From positions 41,940-105,939 of the forward strand of contig NZ_SADB01000016.1 in assembly GCF_009669305.1 (NCBI RefSeq): a stretch of 64,000 nt of DNA. The letters are read 5' to 3'. The translations under genes and the position numbers were made by a program. Below are positions 8,902 through 16,384 of this stretch, in pieces. This DNA comes from Ancylomarina sp. 16SWW S1-10-2. Its GTDB lineage: Bacteria; Bacteroidota; Bacteroidia; Bacteroidales; Marinifilaceae. Position 1 is the stretch's first letter. Each line of letters starts with the position of its first letter. Under the pieces are notes generated by a model. It ran no database searches, was not told the origin of the DNA, and saw only the letters and a list, made by a program, of their open reading frames with translations.

Positions 8902-9903
8902 CTATTTATCAAGAGGTATTTCAATAGTAGCAGAAACGCCATTCGTACTAGAAGTATCTAGTATAAAATTTCCGCCCAAGGCATTTGTCCTTGACTCTAT
9001 ATTAATCAAACCTACTCCAGGGTTCTCTTTCATCACATTTTGTTTATTAAAACCTTTCCCATTATCTTCCACCATAAGTATGATACTATGAGAATGTTCA
9101 ATAATTTGTACTTGAATTTCTTTGGCCTCAGAATGCTTCACCGCATTATGAATCAATTCTTGACATATTCTATAAATACCTAATTCAATTAATTCAGCAT
9201 ATCTACAAACCGTAGCTGAATGAAAGAAAATAATTTTAATTTTTTCTGTACGGTTAACTCTATTAACTAAACCTTCAATTGCTGGTATTATCCCAAAATC
9301 AAGAAGAACCTTAGGCATTAATTGATGTGAAATACTTCTTATATCACTTGTTACTAGATCTATTAATTCAAAAACTTCCACCATTTTTGAGTTAGCTTTA
9401 GATGATAAATCACATGATATTTCGGTATTTATAGCTTCTAGCATCAACCTCACGATAGATAGATTTGGACCTATTCCGTCATGTATATCCTTAGCAATTC
9501 GTCTTCTTTCTAACTCTTGGGCTTCTAACATAGAATTTAGGGCAACCATCTCCATTTCCTTATCCCTTGTGATATCTTCAATTGTAATGATATAACCTTC
9601 ATCAATTTGTCTCCCTCTAATATTCAAATATTTATCATCAAAAAGAAAGGCATCCAAATTTAGAGCATAATTATCCCGTTTTAAAGCGTGTCTTATTTTG
9701 AGTTCAAGAATTGGAATATGTTTTAAACAGTCACATATAGGTTGACCAATCAATAATTGCTCTCGGTTATTCAATTTCAATAAGCATATAGCTTGTTCAT
9801 TTGCAATTAAAATATCGTTAGCATTCTCAATCGCAAGAATTCCATATGGAGCACTTTGCACCAGAGAATTAAGCATTTTATCAATCTTATCTACACTCTT
9901 CAT
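8902..9903 (-). CDS. cytoplasmic PAS sensor histidine kinase (HisKA_3 type)
   Basis: Sensor kinase of the NarX/DesK class, 333 residues. A PAS-like domain occupies about residues 10-115 (SAPYGILAIENANDILIAN, then GYIITIEDIT). The dimerisation helix carries the phospho-acceptor His in RRRIAKDIHDGIGPNLS near residue 141, and the ATPase domain shows the N box ELIHNAVKHS and G boxes VEDNGKGF and GVGLINIESR. There is no membrane segment or signal peptide, so it should sense a cytoplasmic signal through PAS. Co-transcribed with the response regulator at 8254-8895. Confidence 0.92.
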   Translation of the reverse strand: MKSVDKIDKMLNSLVQSAPYGILAIENANDILIANEQAICLLKLNNREQLLIGQPICDCLKHIPILELKIRHALKRDNYALNLDAFLFDDKYLNIRGRQIDEGYIITIEDITRDKEMEMVALNSMLEAQELERRRIAKDIHDGIGPNLSIVRLMLEAINTEISCDLSSKANSKMVEVFELIDLVTSDIRSISHQLMPKVLLDFGIIPAIEGLVNRVNRTEKIKIIFFHSATVCRYAELIELGIYRICQELIHNAVKHSEAKEIQVQIIEHSHSIILMVEDNGKGFNKQNVMKENPGVGLINIESRTNALGGNFILDTSSTNGVSATIEIPLDK

Positions 9904-10068
9904 TACACATTAATTATCAGCTATATATATTATCCTTAAACGAATTATATTTGCCCAAAAAGTCTATTCAATTATAGACAATAAATTTTAATGTTTAAAC
10001 AGATGTGACTTTTTTATTTTAATACGTCAAAAGAATAATTACTATACTCGAATTTAACAAATAAGATC

Positions 10069-10194
10069 ATGTCAAAAACATTTAGGAGTATCAACCAAGA
10101 AAAGGAATCTAAATCGTCAAAAACTAAAAGATCCACGAAACTTTCATGCAAAAAAAAATTACTAAAGGACTATAACAAAGGCCTTATAGAGTGA
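10069..10194 (+). CDS. possible small lysine-rich protein (41 residues)
   Basis: An open frame of 41 codons (MSKTFRSINQEKE at the start, ending NKGLIE) with many lysines and serines in the otherwise non-coding 430-base stretch between the histidine kinase and the sigma factor. A -7-like TATATTTG lies upstream near 9948 without a good -33 partner. The composition could be that of a small nucleic-acid-binding protein or could be chance in AT-rich DNA. Nothing else is seen in 9904-10333. Confidence 0.3.
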   Translation: MSKTFRSINQEKESKSSKTKRSTKLSCKKKLLKDYNKGLIE

Positions 10195-10333
10195 AAATTC
10201 TTCCATGATTTATTTTAAGTAAGTAAAATTACCTATATAAATTTAAGTAAAATTCGCAACTTAAAATCGGTATTTTACTCGAATATTAATAGACCTGAAT
10301 CATATAGTTTTATCTAATAAAAATAAAACCGAT

Positions 10334-10891
10334 ATGACAAGGTCATCAATAGTATACGAAACAAACAATAAAAAAGCTTTAAGTTCAAATAAGTGTGATT
10401 CAATTGATTTTGGTGTTTTGTATGAAAGGCACTTTGATAAAGTTTATTATAAGTGCCTTTCTTTTTCAAAAAATCACGACGAAGCTTATGATTTAGCTCA
10501 AGAGATATTTTTGAAAGTATTTGACAAAATACACACCTTCGAAGGTCGATCACAAATTACAACTTGGCTTTATAAGTTAACACATAATTATTGTATTGAA
10601 TATTACAGAAAAAAACAAAGAATGAAGTTCGAAGCGCTAGACTATAAATCAATGCAAATACCTGTTTCTGATTACATTCCTAATAATTACGATCATATTT
10701 CAATAGATCTAATTATGGAGAATTTAACCGATTCGGACAGAATATTGCTAAGAATGAAATATTTAAAAGGGATTAGTATTAAGGAATTACAAAATACCTT
10801 CAATTTAAGTTCTAGTGCTGTAAAAATGCGTTTAAAAAGAGCAAAACAAAAAGTTGAAAAAAACCTGAAACTAATACCAAACGTATCATAA
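10334..10891 (+). CDS. ECF-type RNA polymerase sigma factor
   Basis: Extracytoplasmic-function sigma-70 factor, 185 residues. Region 2 is clear (FGVLYERHFDKVYYKCLSF, then DEAYDLAQEIFLKVFDKI and TTWLYKLTHNYCIEYYRK) and region 4 carries the DNA-binding helices (LLRMKYLKGISIKELQ, then LSSSAVKMRLKRAKQKV). No anti-sigma factor with a membrane segment follows; instead the next two genes, in the same direction, are a deoxyhypusine-synthase-like and a GNAT-nitrilase protein. Either control is by another route or one of those proteins acts on the sigma factor. The two genes downstream are separated from it by 126 bases with a hairpin. Confidence 0.92.
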   Translation: MTRSSIVYETNNKKALSSNKCDSIDFGVLYERHFDKVYYKCLSFSKNHDEAYDLAQEIFLKVFDKIHTFEGRSQITTWLYKLTHNYCIEYYRKKQRMKFEALDYKSMQIPVSDYIPNNYDHISIDLIMENLTDSDRILLRMKYLKGISIKELQNTFNLSSSAVKMRLKRAKQKVEKNLKLIPNVS

Positions 10892-10948
10892 ATAAAATAT
10901 TTGTTTTGCGAACTCTAATAGCCGGCACAATTAGCTAACGCAAAACTA

Positions 10949-10984
10949 GGGTTGTCAACATTCTACATTGCAATGTTGACACCC
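10949..10984 (+). promoter_or_regulatory. long intergenic hairpin before the second DHS-like gene
   Basis: GTCAACATT (10954-10962) pairs perfectly with AATGTTGAC (10972-10980); flanking GGGT and ACCC extend the stem to about 13 bp with one bulged T. There is no T-run after it, so it is not a standard terminator. It lies between the sigma factor and the gene starting at 11018, where it could be an RNA-processing or translation-control hairpin, or an operator. Confidence 0.5.
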
Positions 10985-11017
10985 TTCATATCAACCTCTA
11001 TTAAAAAACCTTACGAT

Positions 11018-12004
11018 ATGAAAAAAATAAATTTGTTAAGTAATAACATTAAAAATATAGATGTTAAAAGTTTTGATTCGTCTCATATTTTAAATAGTAT
11101 GAAACCAATGTCTTCTTCTGAAAGTCAATTAGTAGAGGCTACAGAACTATATTCTAAAATGTTAAACGACAATGATTGCAACATTATATTAAGCATATCA
11201 GATAATTCATGTACCAAAGGGTGTTTAAGGCTATTTGCAAATATGATAGAGCTAAAAATGGTGGATGCAATCATTGTAAATGGAAATAACTTAATGTATT
11301 ATGATTTTTTGGAAGCACTGGGATTCAATCTATTTAAAGGCTTAGAAAAAAATACCAACAGCAAATTGGATGAATTTTACATTTGCACAAGCAATGGAAC
11401 TTTTATAGACGACAATGATTTACAATACATTGATTTAACAATAAAAGAAATTGCGGACCAGTTACAAGCTCGAACCTACTCATCCAAAGAGTTTCTTTAT
11501 GAGTTAGGTCGATACCTTCAAGTGTATTCAACCAATAAAAGATCTGTACTCCAATTAGCATTCGAGAACGAGATTCCTATATATAGTCCTTCTTTAGCAT
11601 GTAGTAAACTTGCAGGCGGATTATTAGATCATCAATGGGAAAGACCCGATCATCATATGTTAATTGATCCGATATTAGACTTAAGTGAGCTGATAGCACT
11701 AAAATCGAAATCGAAAAATACTGGGTTAATTCTTCTTGGAAATGATACGATAAGTGATGTAGCATTTGATATTGTAAGTTACACAAAGGTGATTGGTAGA
11801 CAAACACGCCGCCATAAATATGCAATTCAAATTGTAAAATCTAACGCAGAAGGTGAGTTAAGCGAAACGATTATGAGAAACACTATTAATCGAGATACAA
11901 TTAAAAATGTTAACATGGAACCAAACTTGGCATTACCTCTAATAATTAGTCAATTACAGTATTCTAAACAGCTGAAGGAAAGATTGTATCATCATATTAA
12001 TTAA
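11018..12004 (+). CDS. divergent deoxyhypusine-synthase-family protein lacking the catalytic lysine
   Basis: A 328-residue protein with the layout of deoxyhypusine synthase: IILSISDNSCTKGC, the nucleotide-site-like MVDAIIVNGNNLMYYDFLEA, PIYSPSLACSKLAGG in the middle, and LALPLIISQ at the end. In the family the lysine that attacks the substrate sits in a SGAxPDEAxSWGK segment. Here that segment aligns with EGELSETIMRNT, about seven residues shorter, with Thr289 at the lysine position, and the GGG motif is LGND. The fold should be kept but the known chemistry should not. The start at 11018 gives the family length; TTG (10952) and ATG codons upstream lie in the hairpin. It precedes a GNAT-nitrilase gene with a substituted catalytic Cys and follows an ECF sigma gene. 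Confidence 0.8.
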   Translation: MKKINLLSNNIKNIDVKSFDSSHILNSMKPMSSSESQLVEATELYSKMLNDNDCNIILSISDNSCTKGCLRLFANMIELKMVDAIIVNGNNLMYYDFLEALGFNLFKGLEKNTNSKLDEFYICTSNGTFIDDNDLQYIDLTIKEIADQLQARTYSSKEFLYELGRYLQVYSTNKRSVLQLAFENEIPIYSPSLACSKLAGGLLDHQWERPDHHMLIDPILDLSELIALKSKSKNTGLILLGNDTISDVAFDIVSYTKVIGRQTRRHKYAIQIVKSNAEGELSETIMRNTINRDTIKNVNMEPNLALPLIISQLQYSKQLKERLYHHIN

Positions 12005-12016
12005 AAATGAATTACA

Positions 12017-12044
12017 GAGCTAGTAGATAACACGCTACTAGCTC
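12017..12044 (+). promoter_or_regulatory. intercistronic hairpin between the DHS-like and GNAT-nitrilase genes
   Basis: A perfect 10-bp stem, GAGCTAGTAG (12017-12026) with CTACTAGCTC (12035-12044), around an 8-base loop. It fills most of the 65-base gap between the two genes and lacks a T-run. It probably sits in the shared mRNA as a stability or partial-termination element. Confidence 0.5.
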
Positions 12045-12069
12045 CTAATAAAATTACATCTATAAAAAA

Positions 12070-13599
12070 ATGGAAGGACCACTTATCGAGCTTCGACATC
12101 TACAGTATGAGGATTATTATTCCTTAAAAAATGTTTCGATAAAAGCCTACTCAGGAATTGGTGGCCAATTTTGGAGTAAAGATAACCTTAAGAATTTATT
12201 GCAATTATTTCCCGAAGGACAAATTTGTATCACTTCAAATGGGAAAGTAGTTGCTTGTGCATTATCTATAATCGTAGATTATAATAAAATTGGAGAAAAT
12301 CACACATATAAACAGGTAACAGGAGATTATACCTTTTCGACACACACAAAAACAGGTGATGTTTTATATGGTATAGAAGTGTTGGTTCATCCAGAGCACA
12401 GGAATAAACGCCTTGGAAGAAGATTATATGATGCACGTAAGGAATTATGTGAAAATCTAAATTTAAAATCAATAATTGCTGGAGGACGAATTCCAAATTA
12501 TGAGAATTATTCAGATAAATTAAGTCCACGAGAATACCTAGAGAATGTTCGTAAACGAGAAATAACTGATCAAGTATTAAGCTTCCAATTAGCCAATGAT
12601 TTTCATGTAAAAAAAATACTAAAAGGATACTTACCTGGTGATACGGAATCGAAAGAGTTTGCGACTCTGCTCGAATGGCACAATATTTACTATCAAGATA
12701 ATCTGAGGTTAATAAATTCTGAAAAGAAAAATGTTAGACTTGGCATTATTCAATGGCAAATGCGAACCTTTCAAAATTTCGAAACATTAGTTGAACAGAT
12801 TGAATATTTTGTCGATTCATTGAGCCGATATAAAGTAGATTTTATTCTATTCCCTGAATTATTCCATGCCCCATTATTAGCTAATTTTGATGAGATGGAT
12901 GAATCTAAGGCAATTAGAATGTTAGCACGGTATACCGAATCTTTAAGAGAAATTTTCAGTGATTTTTCGATAAAATATAACACAAATATTATTGCTGGTT
13001 GTTTGCCTTGTTGGGAACACGATAAACTCTATAGCATTTCGTATTTATGCCGTAGAGATGGCACATTTGATTCTCAATACAAAATACACACAACGCCATC
13101 AGAATCGAAATTTTGGGGAATGAACGGAGGTCATGATATAAAGATATTCGACACCGATTGTGGAAAAATAGGTATACTCCCAAGTTATGATATTGAGTTC
13201 CCAGAGATAGCAAGAATTCAAGCAGAAGGAAATGTTCAGATTCTTTTTGTTCCTTTCGTTTCTGATAGTAAGAATAGCTATTATAGAATAAGAAGATGTG
13301 CCCAATCTAGAGCAATTGAAAATGAATGCTATGTTGCTATAGCAGGTTGTGTTGGTAATTTACCAAAAGTGACCAATATGGATATTCAGTATGCACAATC
13401 GGCCATATTTACACCCTCTGATTTTGCTTTTCCAACGGATGCTATTTTAGCCCAAGCAACACCAAATACAGAGATGACACTGATTGCGGACCTTGATTTA
13501 GACCTTCTAAAACAATTACATGAATTTGGGAACCACAAAAATCTAAAAAATAGAAGAAATGATTTATACGAAATACATTTAAAAAAGAATAAAGAATAA
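12070..13599 (+). CDS. GNAT-nitrilase fusion with catalytic Cys replaced by Ser
   Basis: A 509-residue two-domain protein. Residues about 1-200 are a GNAT acetyltransferase domain (GIEVLVHPEHRNKRLGRRLY is the acetyl-CoA loop region); residues about 220-490 are a carbon-nitrogen hydrolase (nitrilase) domain. The nitrilase triad should be Glu-Lys-Cys. Glu263 is present in ILFPELF and Lys338 in QYKIHTTP, but the nucleophile motif (normally CYDxEFPE) reads ILPSYDIEFPE, so Ser372 (codon AGT at 13183-13185) stands where Cys is required. The rest of the family sequence is well kept (IENECYVAIAGCVGNLPKV). Such fusions are common in Bacteroidota, usually with Cys. It could be an acetyltransferase with a binding-only hydrolase domain. 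It is paired with the lysine-less DHS-like protein upstream. Confidence 0.88.
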   Translation: MEGPLIELRHLQYEDYYSLKNVSIKAYSGIGGQFWSKDNLKNLLQLFPEGQICITSNGKVVACALSIIVDYNKIGENHTYKQVTGDYTFSTHTKTGDVLYGIEVLVHPEHRNKRLGRRLYDARKELCENLNLKSIIAGGRIPNYENYSDKLSPREYLENVRKREITDQVLSFQLANDFHVKKILKGYLPGDTESKEFATLLEWHNIYYQDNLRLINSEKKNVRLGIIQWQMRTFQNFETLVEQIEYFVDSLSRYKVDFILFPELFHAPLLANFDEMDESKAIRMLARYTESLREIFSDFSIKYNTNIIAGCLPCWEHDKLYSISYLCRRDGTFDSQYKIHTTPSESKFWGMNGGHDIKIFDTDCGKIGILPSYDIEFPEIARIQAEGNVQILFVPFVSDSKNSYYRIRRCAQSRAIENECYVAIAGCVGNLPKVTNMDIQYAQSAIFTPSDFAFPTDAILAQATPNTEMTLIADLDLDLLKQLHEFGNHKNLKNRRNDLYEIHLKKNKE

Positions 13600-13652
13600 A
13601 AGTGACTTATCCACTTTATTGCGTCAAACTACTATAACTTAAAATTTATACG

Positions 13653-14114
13653 ATGAAAACAATATTAATGCTATTAATTGGATTTATTCCAAGCTTACTT
13701 TTAGGTCAACAATTTGATGTACCTATTGAAGTTGTTAAAACTTTTGAAATAAAATTTCAAGATGCTGAAGATGTTGAGTGGAATATTAAAGATGGTAATT
13801 TTGAAGCGTCATTTTACATTGATGATGACTATACTGTAAGTCTATTTAATAAAAATGGCGCTTGGCTTGAAACAGCTATTTCTATTAATCAAAGCGACAT
13901 TTCACAAGCTTTTATTGATAAAGTTTATGATACCTATAAGGGATCAGAAATTAATAACATTTTTAATGTTAAAACAGCAACGAAGAATCAATTCTACAGA
14001 ATTGAACTAGAAGATGATAATGCAAGTTACACCATTAATATATCTACAAAAGGTGTGATAACTGAAATTAGTAAGATCCAAATTAATAATGATGAGGAGT
14101 CTTACGAAGAATAA
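13653..14114 (+). CDS. secreted PepSY-like protein
   Basis: A 153-residue exported protein. A signal peptide is clear (MKTILMLLIGFIPSLLLGQ, cleavage before QFDVP). Two PepSY-like units follow: VEWNIKDGNFEASFYIDDDY with KNGAWLET, and FYRIELEDDNASYTINIS with KGVITEI. Such proteins are predicted periplasmic and related in fold to beta-lactamase inhibitor protein; no activity is known. It begins 53 bases after the GNAT-nitrilase gene and ends in a strong terminator, so it may be the last gene of the sigma-factor cluster. Confidence 0.75.
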   Translation: MKTILMLLIGFIPSLLLGQQFDVPIEVVKTFEIKFQDAEDVEWNIKDGNFEASFYIDDDYTVSLFNKNGAWLETAISINQSDISQAFIDKVYDTYKGSEINNIFNVKTATKNQFYRIELEDDNASYTINISTKGVITEISKIQINNDEESYEE

Positions 14115-14157
14115 ATAAACAAGCCTTCCATGTTTATTTAGTTATGTTACAATTGTT

Positions 14158-14183
14158 AGCCGCCTATATAGGCGGCTTTTTTT
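14158..14183 (+). terminator. rho-independent terminator
   Basis: A 20-base perfect palindrome AGCCGCCTATATAGGCGGCT followed by six further T. It ends the transcript of the PepSY-like gene and probably of the whole 10.3-14.1 kb cluster. Confidence 0.92.
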
Positions 14184-14541
14184 GTAACTTGAATTCAGGT
14201 TAAAATCAATAAGTTGAATTCAGATTAATAAAAAATAATACAAACTACATTTATCATGAAGGAAGTGTAAGTTTATCTTAAACACCTACTTATACGGTTC
14301 AAAACACAATTACCAAACCTTTATAAAAAGAATTAAGGCAACAAGTTTATCTCAGGAATTCTAGTTTAACTCTTCATTCATTTTCTGAATAACTCTGTAC
14401 TCGACGTAAAAACATAATTTAATTATGAATTAATATTATAGCTTTTTTTACTTATTTTAAGTGCTAATTTCCCATACAAAACTAACTTTGGCTTTCTAAA
14501 ACTAAATTTCACTTGTATTACAAGTCCTAAAAGAACTAATA
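14184..14541. other. 358-base intergenic region with a promoter-like element
   Basis: No gene is seen. TAACTTTG at 14483-14490 matches the Bacteroidota -7 consensus and lies about 50 bases before the ModF-like gene, but there is no good TTG at the expected distance upstream. Confidence 0.4.
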
Positions 14542-16056
14542 ATGACTGATCAAGCAATAATTTCCTTTGAAAACGTAAGAGTACAACATCTAGATCAGAT
14601 ACTTCTTGACAACATTACATTTAAGGTAAATCCCGGCGAACAATGGGCTGTAATTGGAGCCAGTGGTTCAGGGAAAAGTGCTTTATTGAAAGCTATTACA
14701 GGAAAACTTCACATATCGAAAGGCATATTTACACATTCTTTATTAAGCGAAAAAGCAAAAAAAGAAAATTCAAGCCAAGTTCTTTTCAATTGGAAAAATT
14801 TAATTAGTTCGGTTTCAGCTAAGCACAATTTCACCAACCTATCTAATACGACCAATTTTTACTACCAACAACGTTTTAATTCTTCCGATTCGGAGGATAC
14901 ACAAACTGTTGAGGAATACCTCAATCTGGTAAAGCCGTTGACTGCTCATGTACCTTGGACTCTAGAAAGAGTCATCGATCGACTTAACCTTAAAACCCTA
15001 AGGAATAAACACTTGATTAAATTATCCAATGGAGAAACTAAAAGATTACTAATCGCAAAAGCATTACTAAAAAATCCGACCTTACTCCTATTGGATAATC
15101 CACTAACTGGACTCGATATCGACTCAAGAAGTGATATCAACAAACTAATTACAGAAATTTCTGATTCTGGCATTAGTATAATTATGGCTACTTCGCCTTT
15201 TGAAATTCCAGAAGCCATTACTCATATAATCAACTTAGATCAAGGAAAGATTTCGAAGATTCTTACTCAAAGCGAATTCAACCCAGAAGACCTTCATTTT
15301 TCGAACCAGACTAATATTGATACAAAAGAACTTCAAGACCTATTGGCAATAAGCAAGCAGGAAAATTTCAAAAACATCGTAAAAATGAAAGATGTCGTCA
15401 TTAAATATGGCGATAATACCATTATAGATCATGTAAACTGGACGATTAAACAAGGGGAACGTTGGGCTTTACTCGGACACAATGGAGCTGGAAAATCAAC
15501 ATTGCTAAGCTTAATTAATGGAGATAATCCTCAAGCCTACGCAAACAATATCTCCCTTTTTGATGTAAAAAGAGGCAGCGGAGAAAGCATCTGGGAAATT
15601 AAGAAGAAAATAGGCTTTGTATCTCCCGAATTTTTTCAATATTTTCCCAATACAAATTCCTGCTTACAAGTTATAGAATCAGGTTTTTACGATACATTGG
15701 GTTTATTCAGAAAATCAAATCCTGATAAAGTTAAAATTGCAAAACGATGGATGCAACTTCTCGAAATTGAAGATTCTGCCAATAAACGATTCAAAAATTC
15801 ATCTGCAAGTACACAACGTTTGTGTCTCCTTGCCCGAGCTTTGGTTAAAAATCCTCCTTTACTGATATTTGATGAACCTACTCAAGGATTAGATAGCCAT
15901 CAACAGCAGAACTTCAAACATATAATTGAAAAAATTTGCGAGCATAGTCAGGTCAGTCTTATCTACGTGAGTCATTACAATCACGAAATACCAAAAAGCG
16001 TTAAGAATATTTTAAAATTAGAGAAAGGAAAACAGATCCAAAATGTTGAAGTTTGA
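14542..16056 (+). CDS. modF: ModF-like double ABC ATPase
   Basis: A 504-residue protein with two ABC nucleotide-binding domains and no membrane part, as in E. coli ModF (490 residues). Domain 1 has Walker A GASGSGKSALL, a signature-like LSNGETKRLLIAKALL and Walker B TLLLLDNPLTGLD (Asn where Glu is usual). Domain 2 has Walker A GHNGAGKSTLL, the ModF-typical stretch RGSGESIWEIKKKIGFVSPE, a weak signature (SSASTQRLCLLARAL, no SGG) and Walker B LLIFDEPTQGLD. Domain 1 therefore looks less able to hydrolyse ATP. No molybdate or other permease is next to it. ModF's own role is unclear; a part in photorepair or molybdate handling has been proposed in E. coli. Confidence 0.85.
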   Translation: MTDQAIISFENVRVQHLDQILLDNITFKVNPGEQWAVIGASGSGKSALLKAITGKLHISKGIFTHSLLSEKAKKENSSQVLFNWKNLISSVSAKHNFTNLSNTTNFYYQQRFNSSDSEDTQTVEEYLNLVKPLTAHVPWTLERVIDRLNLKTLRNKHLIKLSNGETKRLLIAKALLKNPTLLLLDNPLTGLDIDSRSDINKLITEISDSGISIIMATSPFEIPEAITHIINLDQGKISKILTQSEFNPEDLHFSNQTNIDTKELQDLLAISKQENFKNIVKMKDVVIKYGDNTIIDHVNWTIKQGERWALLGHNGAGKSTLLSLINGDNPQAYANNISLFDVKRGSGESIWEIKKKIGFVSPEFFQYFPNTNSCLQVIESGFYDTLGLFRKSNPDKVKIAKRWMQLLEIEDSANKRFKNSSASTQRLCLLARALVKNPPLLIFDEPTQGLDSHQQQNFKHIIEKICEHSQVSLIYVSHYNHEIPKSVKNILKLEKGKQIQNVEV

Positions 16057-16125
16057 TCTTAACTGAATGATATTAATCCAATCAAAATCTGACTTCAGAA
16101 ATAAACTCCTTGAGATAATAATTCA

Positions 16126-16152
16126 ATAAAGAGGTTAATAGAACCTCTTTAT
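16126..16152 (+). terminator. terminator-like hairpin after the ModF-like gene
   Basis: An 11-bp perfect stem ATAAAGAGGTT / AACCTCTTTAT with a 5-base loop, 70 bases past the stop codon. The tail is only weakly T-rich, so termination may be partial. The rest of 16057-16384 holds a promoter candidate and no gene. Confidence 0.6.
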
Positions 16153-16315
16153 ATCAAAAATAATCAGCGAATCGCGTTTTGAAACTCATATAAATACTCT
16201 TCGCAGACTATGTCGCAATCACTTCATATATCAATACCTTATTTATTGTTATTTCAAGAGCAAAGAACAATTAGTATTTACTCCACAAGTTTCAACTTGA
16301 TTCTTAATAAACATA

Positions 16316-16344
16316 TTGATATCAATAACAATTTTGTAGCTTTG
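16316..16344 (+). promoter_or_regulatory. promoter of the ATP-grasp gene
   Basis: TTG at 16316-16318 and TAGCTTTG at 16337-16344, 18 bases apart, match the Bacteroidota -33/-7 consensus well. The ATG follows 40 bases later. This is the clearest such promoter in the window. Confidence 0.65.
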
Positions 16345-16384
16345 GAAAAATTTAGAACACAAAAAACACATTAGCACCAACACT

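Noticed and set aside
10952-11017. Longer N terminus for the second DHS-like protein from a TTG at 10952
   Set aside because: It would lie within a strong hairpin; the ATG at 11018 gives the usual family length.
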